Part shown: positions 8,984 through 19,279 of the stretch, piece by piece
Numbering within the stretch: the stretch's first letter is position 1
Layout of the letters: every line of letters begins with the position of its first letter
Source of the DNA: Allorhizobium undicola ORS 992 = ATCC 700741
GTDB lineage: Bacteria; Pseudomonadota; Alphaproteobacteria; Rhizobiales; Rhizobiaceae
Assembly (NCBI RefSeq): GCF_000621665.1
Contig: NZ_KK211327.1
Location: forward strand, 1 to 37,683
Direction: 5' to 3'
DNA length: 37,683 nucleotides
The notes under the pieces: model-generated
Databases searched by the model: none
The model's input: the letters and a program-made list of their open reading frames with translations, nothing else
What the model was told of the DNA's origin: nothing
Position numbers and translations under genes: made by a program

Positions 8984-9553
8984 ATGGCACAGGATAAGCG
9001 TGGTTCGCGCGAAGAGCGTCAGAACCGTGAAGAGCGCGATAGCGAATTTGTTGACAAGCTGGTCGCAATCAATCGCGTTGCAAAGGTTGTTAAGGGTGGC
9101 CGCCGTTTCGGTTTTGCCGCTCTCGTCGTCGTCGGCGACCAGAAGGGCCGCGTCGGTTTCGGCCATGGCAAGGCTCGCGAAGTTCCGGAAGCGATTCGCA
9201 AGGCGACCGAAGCTGCGAAGCGCGATTTGATTTTCGTGCCGCTGCGTGACGGCCGCACTCTGCACCATGATGTTCATGGTCGCCATGGCGCCGGCAAGGT
9301 TCTGCTGCGGTCTGCCAAGGCCGGTACCGGTATCATCGCTGGTGGCCCGATGCGTGCGGTTTTCGAAACGCTCGGTATGCATGATGTCGTTGCCAAGTCC
9401 ACGGGTTCGTCCAATCCGTACAATATGGTTCGCGCCACGTTCGACGCGCTGAAGCATCAGGTTCATCCGAAGGACATCGCTGCACAGCGTGGTCTCAAGT
9501 ATGCGACCTTGCAGGCTCGTCGTGCCGCATCCGGCAACGCTTCTGAAGAATAA
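8984..9553 (+). CDS. rpsE: 30S ribosomal protein S5
   Basis: The 189-residue product begins [27 protein letters not shown]. It contains the S5 double-stranded RNA-binding segment [34 protein letters not shown]5 affects decoding accuracy and lines the mRNA entry tunnel with S3 and S4. AAGGAAAAGGAC precedes the ATG. Confidence 0.98.
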   Translation: MAQDKRGSREERQNREERDSEFVDKLVAINRVAKVVKGGRRFGFAALVVVGDQKGRVGFGHGKAREVPEAIRKATEAAKRDLIFVPLRDGRTLHHDVHGRHGAGKVLLRSAKAGTGIIAGGPMRAVFETLGMHDVVAKSTGSSNPYNMVRATFDALKHQVHPKDIAAQRGLKYATLQARRAASGNASEE

Positions 9554-9564
9554 GGAGCTGGATA

Positions 9565-9765
9565 ATGGCTAAGACTGAAGCAAAGAAGACGATCACGATC
9601 GAGCAGATCGGTTCGCCCATTCGCCGCCCGGAAATCCAGCGCAAGACGCTGATCGGTCTGGGTCTCAACAAGATGCACCGGGTCCGCACGTTGGAAGATA
9701 CGCCTTCGGTTCGCGGCATGATCCGTGCTGTCCAGCATCTCGTTCGCGTCGTCGAAGAGAAGTGA
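9565..9765 (+). CDS. rpmD: 50S ribosomal protein L30
   Basis: The 66-residue product contains [43 protein letters not shown], the complete bacterial L30 fold. It sits between rpsE (11 bases) and rplO (16 bases), the standard spc order. Confidence 0.96.
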   Translation: MAKTEAKKTITIEQIGSPIRRPEIQRKTLIGLGLNKMHRVRTLEDTPSVRGMIRAVQHLVRVVEEK

Positions 9766-9781
9766 GACGGGGGAATTTGTC

Positions 9782-10258
9782 ATGAAACTGAATGAAATCA
9801 AAGACAACGATGGCGCCTCCAAGGATCGTATCCGCGTAGGTCGCGGTATCGGTTCGGGTAAGGGCAAGACCGGTGGTCGCGGCGTGAAAGGTCAGAAGGC
9901 TCGTTCCGGCGTTGCCATCAACGGCTTTGAAGGCGGTCAGATGCCGATCTATCGCCGTCTGCCGAAGCGCGGCTTCAACAATATCTTCGCATCTGAATTC
10001 GTCACCGTTTCCCTCGGTCGTATTCAGGCTGCTGTCGATGCCGGCAAGCTTGACGCCTCCGTTTCGATCGACGCTGCTGCCCTGAAGGCTGCTGGCGTCA
10101 TCCGCCGCGTAAAGGATGGCGTTCGCGTTCTGGCCGACGGTGAGCTGAAGGCGAAGGTTTCTCTCGAAGTCATCGGCGCCTCCAAGGCTGCCGTTGAAAA
10201 GATCGAGAAGGCCGGTGGTTCGATCAAGCTGCTTGGCGCGACCGAATCTGCTGAATAA
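9782..10258 (+). CDS. rplO: 50S ribosomal protein L15
   Basis: The 158-residue product [43 protein letters not shown] is typical L15. The frame stays open upstream to 9725 over the end of rpmD. The GGGGGA at 9769-9774 and the family start favour the ATG at 9782. A strong terminator follows, so a transcript boundary exists before secY. Confidence 0.97.
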   Translation: MKLNEIKDNDGASKDRIRVGRGIGSGKGKTGGRGVKGQKARSGVAINGFEGGQMPIYRRLPKRGFNNIFASEFVTVSLGRIQAAVDAGKLDASVSIDAAALKAAGVIRRVKDGVRVLADGELKAKVSLEVIGASKAAVEKIEKAGGSIKLLGATESAE

Positions 10259-10269
10259 GTAAAAGCTGG

Positions 10270-10302
10270 ATCGCCCGGGGTGCTTCACACCGGGCGATTT
10301 TT
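10270..10302 (+). terminator. Rho-independent terminator after rplO
   Basis: ATCGCCCGG (10270-10278) pairs perfectly with CCGGGCGAT (10290-10298), with an 11-base loop and a TTTTT run. It lies directly after rplO in the usual place for a complete terminator, although secY follows 190 bases later. Confidence 0.75.
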
Positions 10303-10491
10303 CTCCCATATGTGTGCCTCGTGACCCATGGGCGGCTTGGTCCGTCTTCCGGGAGATTCGGAAAGCAGAGGGTGAGGCATTCGGCTGCATTGCGGCCCTG
10401 ACGCCTTTCTGTTTTCTGCGAGTTAATGAAATTTCTTCCAGTGCGCCGCTTTTTCGCTTGAGCGCCTGGTTGCTGTGTCGCGGAGAATTTG
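10303..10491 (+). promoter_or_regulatory. Possible promoter region of secY-adk
   Basis: The non-coding stretch between the rplO terminator and secY would have to hold a promoter if termination is efficient. I see no box pair good enough to name. The secY ribosome-binding site GGAG is at 10482-10485. Confidence 0.3.
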
Positions 10492-11832
10492 ATGGCTTCT
10501 GCAGCGGAACAATTGGCCTCGAACCTGAATTTTTCAACCTTTGCCAAGGCCGAGGACCTGAAAAAGAGACTGTGGTTCACGTTGGCTGCCCTTTTGGTCT
10601 ATCGGCTTGGGACGCATATTCCGCTGCCTGGGCTCAATCCTGAGGCTTATGCCCAGGCTTTCCGCGGTCAGGCGGGTGGTATTCTCGGGCTTTTCAACAT
10701 GTTTTCCGGTGGCGCTGTACAGCGCATGGCGATTTTCGCTCTCGGAATTATGCCTTATATTTCTGCATCGATCATCGTGCAGCTCATGACCTCTGTCGTT
10801 CCCTCGCTTGAGGCGCTCAAAAAAGAGGGCGAGCAGGGTCGCAAGATCATCAACCAGTATACACGCTATGGCACCGTGCTTCTTGGCACGCTACAGGCCT
10901 ATGGCATCGCTGTTGGTCTGGAACATGGCAACGGCCTTGTTAACGATCCGGGTCTGTTCTTCAGAATTTCGACTGTCGTCACGCTTCTTGGCGGAACGAT
11001 GTTCCTGATGTGGCTCGGTGAACAGATCACGTCACGTGGCATCGGCAACGGTATTTCGCTGATCATTTTCGCTGGTATCGCCGCAGGTCTCCCTTCTGCC
11101 CTTGCTGGAACGCTTGAACTCGGACGAACGGGTGCGGTTTCCACGCCTTTGATCCTGACGGTCATCATCGTCGCTATCCTCGCGATCGCCTTGATTGTTT
11201 TCTGTGAACGTGCTCAGCGCCGGCTGCTGATTCAGTACCCGAAGCGTCAGGTCGGGAACCGGATGTTCCAGGGTGACACCTCGCATCTGCCACTCAAGCT
11301 CAACACGGCGGGCGTCATTCCGGCAATCTTTGCGTCATCGCTTCTTTTGTTGCCGGCGACAGCAGCCGGTTTCACCGGCAGCCAGTCTCTGCCTGGCTGG
11401 GCTACGGCAATTATTTCTGCTTTGGGGCATGGACAGCCGGTTTACATGGCGCTTTATGCCGCGCTCATAGCGTTTTTCTCGTTCTTCTATACGGCCATCG
11501 TGTTCAATCCGAAGGATACGGCGGACAATTTGAAGAAGCATGGCGGTTTCATTCCGGGCATCCGCCCCGGGGAGCGGACCGCCGAATATATCGATTACGT
11601 GCTGACACGCATCACAGTGATCGGCGCCATCTATCTCGTCGTGGTCTGCATTCTGCCGGAAATCCTCGTCGCGAACACCGGTGTGCCCTTATCCCTTGGT
11701 GGTACATCGCTTTTGATTGTTGTCAGCGTAACACTTGATACTGTAGCACAGGTACAGGGACACCTGATTGCCCAGCAGTATGAAGGCTTGATCAAGAAAT
11801 CGAAATTGCGTGGAGGAAAGAGGGGACGATGA
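10492..11832 (+). CDS. secY: Preprotein translocase subunit SecY
   Basis: The 446-residue inner-membrane protein has the SecY pattern of ten hydrophobic segments, the N-terminal signature [24 protein letters not shown], and [27 protein letters not shown]. It ends in a basic cytoplasmic tail. SecY forms the channel of SecYEG for secreted and membrane proteins. The ATG at 10492 has GGAG six bases upstream and is preferred to the TTG just before it. The stop overlaps the adk start by 4 bases (ATGA). Confidence 0.98.
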   Translation: MASAAEQLASNLNFSTFAKAEDLKKRLWFTLAALLVYRLGTHIPLPGLNPEAYAQAFRGQAGGILGLFNMFSGGAVQRMAIFALGIMPYISASIIVQLMTSVVPSLEALKKEGEQGRKIINQYTRYGTVLLGTLQAYGIAVGLEHGNGLVNDPGLFFRISTVVTLLGGTMFLMWLGEQITSRGIGNGISLIIFAGIAAGLPSALAGTLELGRTGAVSTPLILTVIIVAILAIALIVFCERAQRRLLIQYPKRQVGNRMFQGDTSHLPLKLNTAGVIPAIFASSLLLLPATAAGFTGSQSLPGWATAIISALGHGQPVYMALYAALIAFFSFFYTAIVFNPKDTADNLKKHGGFIPGIRPGERTAEYIDYVLTRITVIGAIYLVVVCILPEILVANTGVPLSLGGTSLLIVVSVTLDTVAQVQGHLIAQQYEGLIKKSKLRGGKRGR

Positions 11833-12413
11833 GAATCATTCTTCTGGGCCCGCCGGGAGCGGGGAAGGGAACCCAGGCGAAGCGCCTGACGGACAAGTAC
11901 GGTATTCCGCAACTGTCCACAGGGGATATGCTGCGTGCGGCAGTCGCTGCTGGTTCAGAGACGGGTCTTCGGGCGAAGGCAGTGATGGATGCCGGCGGTC
12001 TGGTTTCCGATGCGATTGTCAACCAGATCGTTGCGGATCGTATTCGCGAAGCCGACTGTAGCAAAGGGTTCATTCTCGATGGCTATCCGCGCACGGTTCC
12101 GCAGGCGGTTGCATTTGCCGAGAATATGAAAGCGAGTGGCCTTCGGCTTGATGCGGTAATCGAACTCAAGGTTGACGAGGAAGCGCTCGTTGGCCGGATG
12201 GAGCGACGTGTCGCCGAGACGGTTGCTGCCGGTGGCACCGTCCGTGCGGATGACAATCCTGAGTCATTTCGCAAGCGTCTGGCTGAGTACCGCGAAAAAA
12301 CAGCGCCATTATCGGCACATTACCAGAAAGAGGGACAACTCGTCGTTCTTGATGGCATGGCAGAGATGGACGCAGTGACGGATGCAATCGGGCAGGTGCT
12401 CGAAAAAGCCTGA
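11829..12413 (+). CDS. adk: Adenylate kinase (short type)
   Basis: The product converts AMP and ATP to two ADP. The P-loop [10 protein letters not shown] is at residues 7-16, [14 protein letters not shown] is the conserved central motif, and [11 protein letters not shown] follows. At 194 residues it is the short type: the LID insert with zinc-binding cysteines is absent. The 4-base overlap with secY and the position before rpsM match the usual alphaproteobacterial order. Confidence 0.97.
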   Translation: MRIILLGPPGAGKGTQAKRLTDKYGIPQLSTGDMLRAAVAAGSETGLRAKAVMDAGGLVSDAIVNQIVADRIREADCSKGFILDGYPRTVPQAVAFAENMKASGLRLDAVIELKVDEEALVGRMERRVAETVAAGGTVRADDNPESFRKRLAEYREKTAPLSAHYQKEGQLVVLDGMAEMDAVTDAIGQVLEKA

Positions 12414-12783
12414 GCGACAATCCAGTCGGTGCTGTGTGTTGCGGCTTTTGTCAGGCATTTGCAAAGCGTGGCGGCAGAGCGAGGGGTTTGTTTCTGGTGT
12501 TGACGGCTTGTGAATGGCGGGCCGCAAATATCAGAGTTCCCGGATGAGTGTGCTGGCGGCGGCCAGCCTGTAAGAATCTTCACGGCGTCGGTTGCTTTTC
12601 TCAGCCGATTCCGTTAAAGACCGCGCCAACTCGCAACATCACTGCGACCGGCGCGATCTTCCTTGACTGGAAGACGGGTTCGGTCTTTTGACTGTTGGGA
12701 ACCCAAATTGTAATTGCGGTCAATCTGACCGTGTAACGAGACACCACTTGCCTGATGGCAACTGGAACGCAAGGAGAATAGAC
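12414..12783 (+). promoter_or_regulatory. adk-rpsM spacer, probable alpha-operon leader
   Basis: This 370-base stretch has no convincing gene. Near its 3' end a TTGACT, 17 bases before TAATTG (about 12688-12716), could be a weak promoter. A small hairpin (CGGTCA 12717-12722, TGACCG 12726-12731, loop ATC) lies about 50 bases before the rpsM start, where an S4-type translational control site might be expected by analogy with other bacteria. Both assignments are tentative. Confidence 0.35.
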
Positions 12784-13152
12784 GTGGCACGTATCGCTGG
12801 CGTCAACATCCCGACGGCAAAGCGCGTTATCATCGCTTTGACCTATATTCACGGGATCGGCCCTAAGTTCGCGCAGGAAATCATGGATAAGGTCGGCATT
12901 GCTGCCGATCGCCGCGTTCATCAGTTGACGGACGCCGAGATCCTCGCAATTCGCGAAACCATCGACCGTGACTACCAGGTTGAAGGTGATCTCCGTCGCG
13001 AAACCGCGATGAACATCAAGCGTCTTATGGACCTCGGTTGCTACCGTGGTCTGCGTCATCGCCGTGGCCTTCCGGTTCGCGGTCAGCGCACGCATACCAA
13101 CGCGCGTACCCGTAAGGGTCCTGCGAAGGCTATCGCTGGTAAGAAGAAGTAA
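12784..13152 (+). CDS. rpsM: 30S ribosomal protein S13
   Basis: The 122-residue product starts at GTG and reads (M)[29 protein letters not shown], with the basic tail [25 protein letters not shown]13 contacts the P-site tRNA and the 50S subunit from the 30S head. AAGGAG at 12771-12776 sits 7 bases before the GTG. Longer open frame upstream to 12688 has no ribosome-binding site and no family similarity. Confidence 0.96.
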   Translation: MARIAGVNIPTAKRVIIALTYIHGIGPKFAQEIMDKVGIAADRRVHQLTDAEILAIRETIDRDYQVEGDLRRETAMNIKRLMDLGCYRGLRHRRGLPVRGQRTHTNARTRKGPAKAIAGKKK

Positions 13153-13175
13153 TTTCCGGCTTTGTCCGGGGTGTG

Positions 13176-13203
13176 AGGCCGGCGCGTCAGTGCCGGCCTT
13201 TCT
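13176..13203 (+). terminator. Terminator-like hairpin between rpsM and rpsK
   Basis: AGGCCGGC (13176-13183) pairs with GCCGGCCT (13192-13199), and TTTCTT follows. The 133-base gap around it is wide for this cluster. Confidence 0.5.
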
Positions 13204-13285
13204 TGGGTTTGGAGAACCGGTGATTCGGTTCTTCGGTGGAGCCGCTGGTGCTACGGCGGTGAAGAGATCAATGAAAGGGAAATGA

Positions 13286-13675
13286 ATGGCCAAGGAAGCC
13301 ACACGCGTTCGTCGTCGCGAACGTAAGAATATTTCGTCGGGCGTTGCTCACGTCAACTCGACCTTCAACAACACCATGATTACGATCACGGATGCGCAGG
13401 GTAATGCTATTGCCTGGTCGTCTGCTGGTGCGAAGGGTTTCAAGGGTTCGCGTAAGTCCACGCCGTTTGCTGCCCAGATTGCTGCTGAAGATTGTGCCAA
13501 GAAGGCTCAGGAACACGGCATGAAGTCGCTTGAGGTTGAGGTTTGCGGTCCGGGCTCCGGTCGTGAATCGGCGCTGCGTGCCCTTCAGGCTGCCGGTTTC
13601 ATGATTACTTCCATCCGTGACGTCACGCCGATCCCGCATAACGGCTGCCGTCCGCGCAAGAAGCGTCGCGTCTGA
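13286..13675 (+). CDS. rpsK: 30S ribosomal protein S11
   Basis: The 129-residue product contains [30 protein letters not shown] and ends [16 protein letters not shown], the S11 signature. S11 shapes the 30S platform next to the mRNA exit. rpoA follows after 96 bases. Confidence 0.98.
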   Translation: MAKEATRVRRRERKNISSGVAHVNSTFNNTMITITDAQGNAIAWSSAGAKGFKGSRKSTPFAAQIAAEDCAKKAQEHGMKSLEVEVCGPGSGRESALRALQAAGFMITSIRDVTPIPHNGCRPRKKRRV

Positions 13676-13771
13676 TCATTCTTCATCCTGCCGGTTCCGC
13701 CTGGGCGGCGCCGGTGCTTCTCATGCTCGGTCGTCACGATTGGATGGTGACGACGAACGGAAGGTAAAAAT

Positions 13772-14782
13772 ATGATTCAGAAGAATTGGCAGGAATTGAT
13801 CAAGCCGAACAAGGTGGAGTTCACCTCGTCCGGCCGCACCAAGGCGACGCTGGTTGCAGAACCGCTCGAGCGTGGCTTTGGTTTGACGCTGGGCAACGCG
13901 CTGCGCCGCGTTCTCCTGTCGTCGCTGCGCGGTGCAGCCGTAACGGCTGTCCAGATCGATGGCGTGCTGCATGAGTTCTCCTCGATTCCCGGCGTTCGCG
14001 AGGACGTGACGGATATCGTGCTGAACATCAAGGAAATCGCCATCAAGATGGATGGTGACGACGCCAAGCGTATGGTCGTGCGCAAGCAGGGCCCGGGCGT
14101 TGTTACTGCTGGCGACATCCAGACCGTTGGCGACATCGAGATTCTCAACCCCGACCACGTGATCTGCACGCTGGATGACGGCGCCGAGATCCGGATGGAG
14201 TTCACGGTAAACAACGGCAAGGGTTATGTTCCTGCCGAGCGTAATCGCGCGGAAGATGCGCCGATCGGTCTTATTCCGGTGGACAGCCTTTATTCGCCGG
14301 TCAAGAAAGTGTCCTACAAGGTGGAAAACACCCGTGAAGGACAGGTTCTCGACTACGACAAGCTGACCATGACGATCGAGACCAACGGTTCGGTTTCCGG
14401 TGAGGATGCAGTTGCTTTCGCAGCGCGCATTCTTCAGGACCAGCTTTCTGTTTTCGTCAATTTCGACGAACCGCAGAAGGAAGTCGAAGAAGAGTCCGTG
14501 ACCGAGCTGGCGTTCAACCCGGCTTTGCTCAAGAAGGTGGACGAACTGGAGCTTTCTGTCCGTTCGGCCAACTGCCTCAAGAACGACAATATCGTCTATA
14601 TCGGCGATTTGATCCAGAAGACCGAGGCGGAAATGCTGCGGACGCCGAATTTCGGCCGCAAGTCGCTGAACGAGATCAAGGAAGTCCTGGCTTCCATGGG
14701 CCTGCACCTCGGTATGGAAGTGCCTGCCTGGCCGCCGGAAAACATCGAAGATCTCGCCAAGCGCTACGAAGACCAGTACTGA
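13772..14782 (+). CDS. rpoA: DNA-directed RNA polymerase alpha subunit
   Basis: The 336-residue protein has the alpha N-terminal dimerisation domain ([31 protein letters not shown] near residues 30-65). The helix-hairpin-helix C-terminal domain ([28 protein letters not shown], then [22 protein letters not shown]) binds UP elements and activators. GGAAGG precedes the ATG. It is the penultimate gene of the alpha operon and is followed by a terminator-like hairpin. Confidence 0.98.
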   Translation: MIQKNWQELIKPNKVEFTSSGRTKATLVAEPLERGFGLTLGNALRRVLLSSLRGAAVTAVQIDGVLHEFSSIPGVREDVTDIVLNIKEIAIKMDGDDAKRMVVRKQGPGVVTAGDIQTVGDIEILNPDHVICTLDDGAEIRMEFTVNNGKGYVPAERNRAEDAPIGLIPVDSLYSPVKKVSYKVENTREGQVLDYDKLTMTIETNGSVSGEDAVAFAARILQDQLSVFVNFDEPQKEVEEESVTELAFNPALLKKVDELELSVRSANCLKNDNIVYIGDLIQKTEAEMLRTPNFGRKSLNEIKEVLASMGLHLGMEVPAWPPENIEDLAKRYEDQY

Positions 14783-14791
14783 GCCAATAAG

Positions 14792-14816
14792 AAAGGCAGG
14801 TTTATCTCTGCCTTTT
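14792..14816 (+). terminator. Terminator-like hairpin between rpoA and rplQ
   Basis: AAAGGCAG (14792-14799) pairs with CTGCCTTT (14808-14815), and a four-T run is part of and follows the stem. rplQ begins 87 bases later on the same strand. Confidence 0.6.
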
Positions 14817-14902
14817 CCAGTCAAACTGCAGGCGTATGCCTGTATGTGTCAGGAAACGGCAGGAACGCCAGTGAGCGAAACCTGCGATAAAGGAGAATAG
14901 CA

Positions 14903-15328
14903 ATGCGCCACCAGAATGCCGGCCGCAAGCTCAATCGTACCGCCAGCCACCGCAAGGCAATGTTTGCCAACATGGCTGCTTCGCTCATCACCCATGAGCA
15001 GATCGTCACCACCCTGCCGAAGGCGAAGGACCTGCGTCCGATCGTCGAGAAGCTGGTGACGCTCGGCAAGCGTGGCGACCTGCACGCTCGTCGTCAGGCC
15101 ATCTCGCAGATCCGCGATCAGGATGCTGTTCGCAAGCTCTTCGATGCCATCGCTACCCGTTATGCTTCGCGCAACGGTGGCTATCTGCGTATCATGAAGG
15201 CTGGCTACCGTCAGGGCGACAACGCTCCGTTGGCCGTCATCGAGTTCGTAGAGCGCGATGTTGATGCCAAGGGCGCGGCCGATAAGGCCCGCGTTGCCGC
15301 TGAAGCCGAAGCGGCTGAAGCTGCGTAA
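14903..15328 (+). CDS. rplQ: 50S ribosomal protein L17
   Basis: The 141-residue product begins [29 protein letters not shown] and contains [17 protein letters not shown], the L17 signature. The last 25 or so residues are an Ala/Glu/Lys-rich extension. L17 lies near the tunnel exit. AAGGAGAA precedes the ATG. It is the last gene of the supercluster and is followed by a strong terminator. Confidence 0.97.
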   Translation: MRHQNAGRKLNRTASHRKAMFANMAASLITHEQIVTTLPKAKDLRPIVEKLVTLGKRGDLHARRQAISQIRDQDAVRKLFDAIATRYASRNGGYLRIMKAGYRQGDNAPLAVIEFVERDVDAKGAADKARVAAEAEAAEAA

Positions 15329-15351
15329 ATTATCTTCCGGTTTCGGAGATT

Positions 15352-15384
15352 AAAGGCCGGGTGCGCAATCGCCCGGCCTTTTTT
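15352..15384 (+). terminator. Terminator of the ribosomal supercluster
   Basis: AAAGGCCGGG (15352-15361) pairs perfectly with CCCGGCCTTT (15372-15381) around a 10-base loop and continues into a TTTTTT run. The A-rich left side means it could also work for msrQ on the opposite strand. Confidence 0.9.
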
Positions 15385-15438
15385 GTTTCCACCGCTTTAC
15401 AGTGTCGTACGTTCGATAAATACACGACGCTTTATGGT

Positions 15439-15456
15439 ATCGGCATCGGCATCGGC
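15439..15456. repeat. Three tandem ATCGGC hexamers
   Basis: The hexamer ATCGGC occurs three times in a row between the rplQ terminator and the msrQ stop codon. No function is evident. Confidence 0.6.
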
Positions 15457-15500
15457 AGGGCAGGGGTGGCTGAACGGCTGATGCTGCGGGAGATGGCTTT

Positions 15501-16142
15501 TCAGGGTGCTCGCTGAGGCTTGAAAGGGCGTTTATCGTTCTTTTTGCGAAGTAGGACTGGACGTATCAGGCGATAGGCTAAAAGCGTCAACACAATGCCG
15601 GTGTAGATCGCAGGCTCCAGTGTGAAAGATTTTCGTGAGAGGATGAAATGCATCAGCGCAGCCGGTAATATGATGTAGACGGCTTTATGAAGCGTGATCC
15701 AGCGGGGGCCGAGTTTGCGGATCGACCAGCGGTTAGAGGTCAAGGCCAAAGGAATGATCAGCAGGAATGCCAACATTCCAAGCATGATATACGGGCGCTT
15801 GAAAATATCTGCGGCGATGGAGGAGAAAATCATTCCGCGGTCGAGCGTCAGGTAAACCGCAAAATGGGCCAGGACATAATAAAAGGCAATCAGGCCCAAT
15901 GCCCGGCGATAGGCGATGAGGTTCAGGCGCGCGACGTCCCGCAAGGGTGTTACCAGAAGACCAAGGCAGAGAAACCGGAGCGCCCAGATGCCGAGATCAT
16001 GCTCGAAACTGCGGACCGGATCGGCACCCAACTGGTTCGTCAATCCTAGATAAAAGGCGTAGAGCCCCGGAAGGAGACCGAGGCCATAAAGTGCCCAGAT
16101 CGAGGGCTCGCGAATGCGGGCAGGGGGTGCGTAAGCTGCCAT
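15501..16142 (-). CDS. msrQ: MsrQ, haem-binding membrane subunit of the MsrPQ system
   Basis: The 213-residue protein has about six membrane segments and the ferric-reductase-like motifs RRALGLIAFYYVLAHFAVYLTLDRG and GPRWITLHKAVYIILPAALMHF, whose histidines bind haem. MsrQ passes electrons from the respiratory chain to periplasmic MsrP. Its ATG follows the msrP stop after two bases, so both are translated from one message. It ends in a basic cytoplasmic tail. Confidence 0.94.
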   Translation of the reverse strand: MAAYAPPARIREPSIWALYGLGLLPGLYAFYLGLTNQLGADPVRSFEHDLGIWALRFLCLGLLVTPLRDVARLNLIAYRRALGLIAFYYVLAHFAVYLTLDRGMIFSSIAADIFKRPYIMLGMLAFLLIIPLALTSNRWSIRKLGPRWITLHKAVYIILPAALMHFILSRKSFTLEPAIYTGIVLTLLAYRLIRPVLLRKKNDKRPFKPQRAP

Positions 16143-16144
16143 GG

Positions 16145-17092
16145 TCAGTAGTATTTCGTCAGATCCATGCCACTGTAGAGGCTTGCGACCTCATCGGCAT
16201 AGCCATTGAAGGGCAGGGTGTCGATCCGCTTGCCGCCAAACAGACCGCTGCCCTCACCGATGCGCCGCTCTGTCGCCTGGCTCCAGCGCGGATGGTCTAC
16301 CTTCGGGTTCACATTGGCGTAGAAGCCGTATTCGTTTGGCGCCAGAATATTCCAGGTGCAGGGCGGCTGTTTTTCCGTGAGGGTGATCTTCACGATGGAT
16401 TTGATGCCTTTGAACCCGTATTTCCACGGCACGACAAGGCGAAGTGGCGCCCCGTTCTGGTTGGGGAGAGTTTCGCCATAAAGGCCCGTTGCAAGAATGG
16501 TCAGGGGGTGGCGCGCCTCATCCATGCGCAAACCGTCGAGATAGGGCCAATTGATCGATTGGAAAAAGCCGCTCTGTCCCGGCATTTCGTCAGGTCGGAC
16601 CACGGTTTCAAACGCGACGTATTTTGCGCTGCCGAGCGGCTCTACCCTGTCCAAGAGCGCCGATAGCGGAAAGCCGATCCACGGAATGACCATGGACCAC
16701 GCTTCCACGCACCGCATACGGTAAACCCGTTCTTCCATGGTGAACGATGAAAGGATGGTTTCGATGTCGATGGTCTGGGGCTTGGCGACGAGACCGCCGA
16801 CGTCGATTGTCCATGGACGCGGTTTGAACTTGCCGGAATTGGCGGCAGGGTCGCTTTTGTCCGTGCCGAATTCATAAAAATTATTATAGGTGGTTACATC
16901 CTTTTGCGGCGTCAGCTTGTCCGCGACCTTATAGCTGCCTGGTACTGCCTTCAGTGGTGCGGCAAGCGCGTTTTCCGTCAGCCCGAGGGCCAGCGTGCCT
17001 GCCACGCCGCCAATCATGTTGCGGCGGGATAGGTAGAGATCGCGAGGCGTGATGTCACCGGACGGAATATGTGGCGGGCGAAACGCGGGCAT
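16145..17092 (-). CDS. msrP: MsrP, periplasmic methionine sulfoxide reductase catalytic subunit
   Basis: The product repairs oxidised methionine in periplasmic proteins using a molybdopterin cofactor. A twin-arginine signal (SRRNMIGG, residues 22-29) precedes a hydrophobic stretch ending near ALAAPL. Cys128 in [11 protein letters not shown] is the expected molybdenum ligand, and [16 protein letters not shown] lies near the C-terminal part. A GTG three codons upstream overlaps the AGGAG, whereas the ATG at 17092 is 8 bases from it, so the 315-residue form is chosen. It pairs with msrQ. Confidence 0.94.
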   Translation of the reverse strand: MPAFRPPHIPSGDITPRDLYLSRRNMIGGVAGTLALGLTENALAAPLKAVPGSYKVADKLTPQKDVTTYNNFYEFGTDKSDPAANSGKFKPRPWTIDVGGLVAKPQTIDIETILSSFTMEERVYRMRCVEAWSMVIPWIGFPLSALLDRVEPLGSAKYVAFETVVRPDEMPGQSGFFQSINWPYLDGLRMDEARHPLTILATGLYGETLPNQNGAPLRLVVPWKYGFKGIKSIVKITLTEKQPPCTWNILAPNEYGFYANVNPKVDHPRWSQATERRIGEGSGLFGGKRIDTLPFNGYADEVASLYSGMDLTKYY

Positions 17093-17125
17093 CTGGCACA
17101 CTCCTGACTGAAGTCGTGGTTTTCT

Positions 17126-17154
17126 ATTATAGACGTAGCGTAGTTCCGGTAAGT
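17126..17154 (-). promoter_or_regulatory. Candidate msrPQ promoter
   Basis: On the - strand a perfect TATAAT lies at 17131-17126, with ACTTAC at 17154-17149 seventeen bases upstream. The -10 box is 33 bases from the chosen msrP start. The -35 is weak, as in promoters that need an activator. Confidence 0.45.
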
Positions 17155-17341
17155 TTCATCCATATGATCCCGCGCTTTTTCGGGGTGCAGACGTGAACAT
17201 CCCATCACGTTCGCGTGTTGGCCTGCGTACCGTTTTCCGGGCTGGCGATAGTGACAGGATTCGGGTTTTAGCCTAGGAAAAGGCAAAACATGCGCCTGTG
17301 CATCATTGAATGCGCTGCGCTACAACTTCGAGGTAACGCCC
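17155..17341. promoter_or_regulatory. Divergent msrP/ilvD intergenic region
   Basis: The stretch must hold the ilvD promoter. A small inverted repeat (CGTGA-N8-TCACG, about 17192-17209) is visible. I find no leader peptide rich in Leu, Ile or Val and no clear attenuator, and I cannot place promoter boxes with confidence. Confidence 0.3.
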
Positions 17342-19177
17342 ATGCCAGCCTATCGTTCAAGAACCACGACCCACGGCCGCAACATGGCCGGTGCGCGCGG
17401 CCTTTGGCGCGCCACGGGCATGAAAGACAGTGATTTTGGCAAGCCGATCATTGCCGTGGTCAATTCTTTCACGCAGTTCGTGCCGGGCCATGTGCATCTG
17501 AAAGATCTTGGTCAGCTCGTCGCCCGTGAAATCGAGGCAGCTGGCGGGGTGGCCAAGGAGTTCAACACCATTGCCGTGGATGACGGCATCGCCATGGGGC
17601 ATGACGGTATGCTTTACTCGCTGCCGTCGCGCGAAATCATCGCCGACTCGGTCGAGTACATGGTCAATGCGCATTGCGCCGATGCAATGGTATGCATTTC
17701 CAACTGCGACAAGATCACGCCCGGCATGTTGATGGCCGCGCTTCGTCTGAATATTCCGGCGGTTTTCGTATCCGGTGGGCCGATGGAAGCGGGCAAGGTG
17801 GTGCTGAACGGCAAGACCCATGCACTCGATCTGGTCGATGCCATGGTGGCGGCTGCCGATGACAAGGTGTCCGACGAAGATGTAAAGGTCATCGAGCGCT
17901 CTGCCTGCCCCACCTGCGGCTCCTGCTCGGGCATGTTCACCGCCAATTCCATGAACTGTCTGACCGAAGCGCTCGGCCTGTCGCTTCCGGGCAATGGTTC
18001 GACGCTCGCCACCCATGCTGACCGCAAGCGGCTGTTTGTCGAGGCTGGCCATCTGGTGGTCGATCTTGCCCGCCGCTATTACGAGCAGGAAGATGAAAAT
18101 GTCCTGCCGCGCAAGATTGCCTCCAAGCAGGCTTTCGAAAATGCGATGGCGCTGGATATTGCCATGGGCGGTTCTACCAATACGGTTCTGCATATTCTCG
18201 CCGCCGCCCACGAGGGCGAGGTGGATTTCACCATGGACGACATCGACCGGCTTTCGCGCAAGGTGCCGTGTCTTTCCAAGGTGGCCCCGGCCAAGAACGA
18301 CGTTCACATGGAAGATGTGCATCGCGCTGGCGGCATCATGCGCATTCTCGGCGAACTGGAGCGTGGCGGGCTGATCAACCGCGACTGCCCGACCGTTCAC
18401 GCGCCAACGCTGGGTGATGCGATTGATCGTTGGGACATTACCCGCACCAGCTCCGAAACTGTGCGCGACTTCTTCCGCGCTGCTCCCGGCGGCGTGCCCA
18501 CGCAGGTCGCTTTTTCCCAAAACGCTCGCTGGGACGAACTCGACACTGACCGCGAAGGCGGCGTGATCCGCTCTGTCGAGCATCCCTTTTCCAAGGATGG
18601 CGGGCTGGCCGTGCTGAAGGGCAATATTGCGTTGGACGGCTGCATCGTGAAGACGGCGGGCGTCGATGAATCCATTCTGAAATTCACCGGGCCTGCGAAG
18701 GTCTATGAAAGCCAGGATGCGGCGGTGAAGGCCATTCTCGCCAATGAGGTTGTGGCCGGTGATGTGGTTGTCATCCGCTATGAAGGCCCGAAGGGTGGGC
18801 CCGGTATGCAGGAAATGCTGTATCCCACCAGCTATCTCAAGTCCAAGGGCCTCGGTAAGGCCTGCGCACTGATTACCGATGGCCGCTTCTCGGGCGGCAC
18901 GTCGGGCCTTTCCATCGGCCATGTTTCGCCGGAGGCCGCGAATGGCGGTACGATCGGACTGGTGCGCAACGGCGATACCATCGAGATCGACATTCCAAAC
19001 CGCACGATTGAACTTGCTGTTGCCGAAGCCGAACTTGCAGCCCGCCGTGCCGAGCAGGATGCCAAGGGCTGGAAGCCCGAAGCGCCGCGCAAGCGCAATG
19101 TGACGACAGCCCTCAAGGCCTATGCAGCCTTTGCCACCAGTGCCGATAAGGGTGCTGTGCGCAAGCTGCCGGAATAA
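17342..19177 (+). CDS. ilvD: Dihydroxy-acid dehydratase
   Basis: The 611-residue enzyme dehydrates 2,3-dihydroxy acids to the 2-keto acids of valine and isoleucine synthesis, and supplies pantothenate. It matches the E. coli type almost throughout: [20 protein letters not shown] at the start, [11 protein letters not shown] near residues 120-130 and [22 protein letters not shown], whose cysteines hold the iron-sulfur cluster. [21 protein letters not shown] and [17 protein letters not shown] lie near the end. The frame opens 12 codons earlier, but the family start and upstream GAGG favour 17342. Confidence 0.97.
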   Translation: MPAYRSRTTTHGRNMAGARGLWRATGMKDSDFGKPIIAVVNSFTQFVPGHVHLKDLGQLVAREIEAAGGVAKEFNTIAVDDGIAMGHDGMLYSLPSREIIADSVEYMVNAHCADAMVCISNCDKITPGMLMAALRLNIPAVFVSGGPMEAGKVVLNGKTHALDLVDAMVAAADDKVSDEDVKVIERSACPTCGSCSGMFTANSMNCLTEALGLSLPGNGSTLATHADRKRLFVEAGHLVVDLARRYYEQEDENVLPRKIASKQAFENAMALDIAMGGSTNTVLHILAAAHEGEVDFTMDDIDRLSRKVPCLSKVAPAKNDVHMEDVHRAGGIMRILGELERGGLINRDCPTVHAPTLGDAIDRWDITRTSSETVRDFFRAAPGGVPTQVAFSQNARWDELDTDREGGVIRSVEHPFSKDGGLAVLKGNIALDGCIVKTAGVDESILKFTGPAKVYESQDAAVKAILANEVVAGDVVVIRYEGPKGGPGMQEMLYPTSYLKSKGLGKACALITDGRFSGGTSGLSIGHVSPEAANGGTIGLVRNGDTIEIDIPNRTIELAVAEAELAARRAEQDAKGWKPEAPRKRNVTTALKAYAAFATSADKGAVRKLPE

Positions 19178-19199
19178 GATGTTCTACAGCCACCAATGG

Positions 19200-19229
19200 A
19201 AAAGGGCCGCACTTGTTGCGGCCCTTTTT
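19200..19229 (+). terminator. Terminator after ilvD, probably bidirectional
   Basis: AAAGGGCCGCA (19201-19211) pairs perfectly with TGCGGCCCTTT (19217-19227), loop CTTGT, with a T run on the + strand and AAAA on the left. The convergent sulfurtransferase gene ends 50 bases further on, so it may serve both. Confidence 0.88.
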
Positions 19230-19279
19230 GTTTGTGTCTTGCCGTGAGGCTGTATGTCATCAAACGTCGCTGCGCGCCT

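Noticed and set aside
12688..12783. N-terminal extension of S13
   Set aside because: The extra 32 residues have no S13 similarity, and AAGGAG points to the GTG at 12784.
17357..18922. 521-codon open frame opposite ilvD
   Set aside because: It is antisense to a full-length, well-conserved ilvD, with no recognisable domain.
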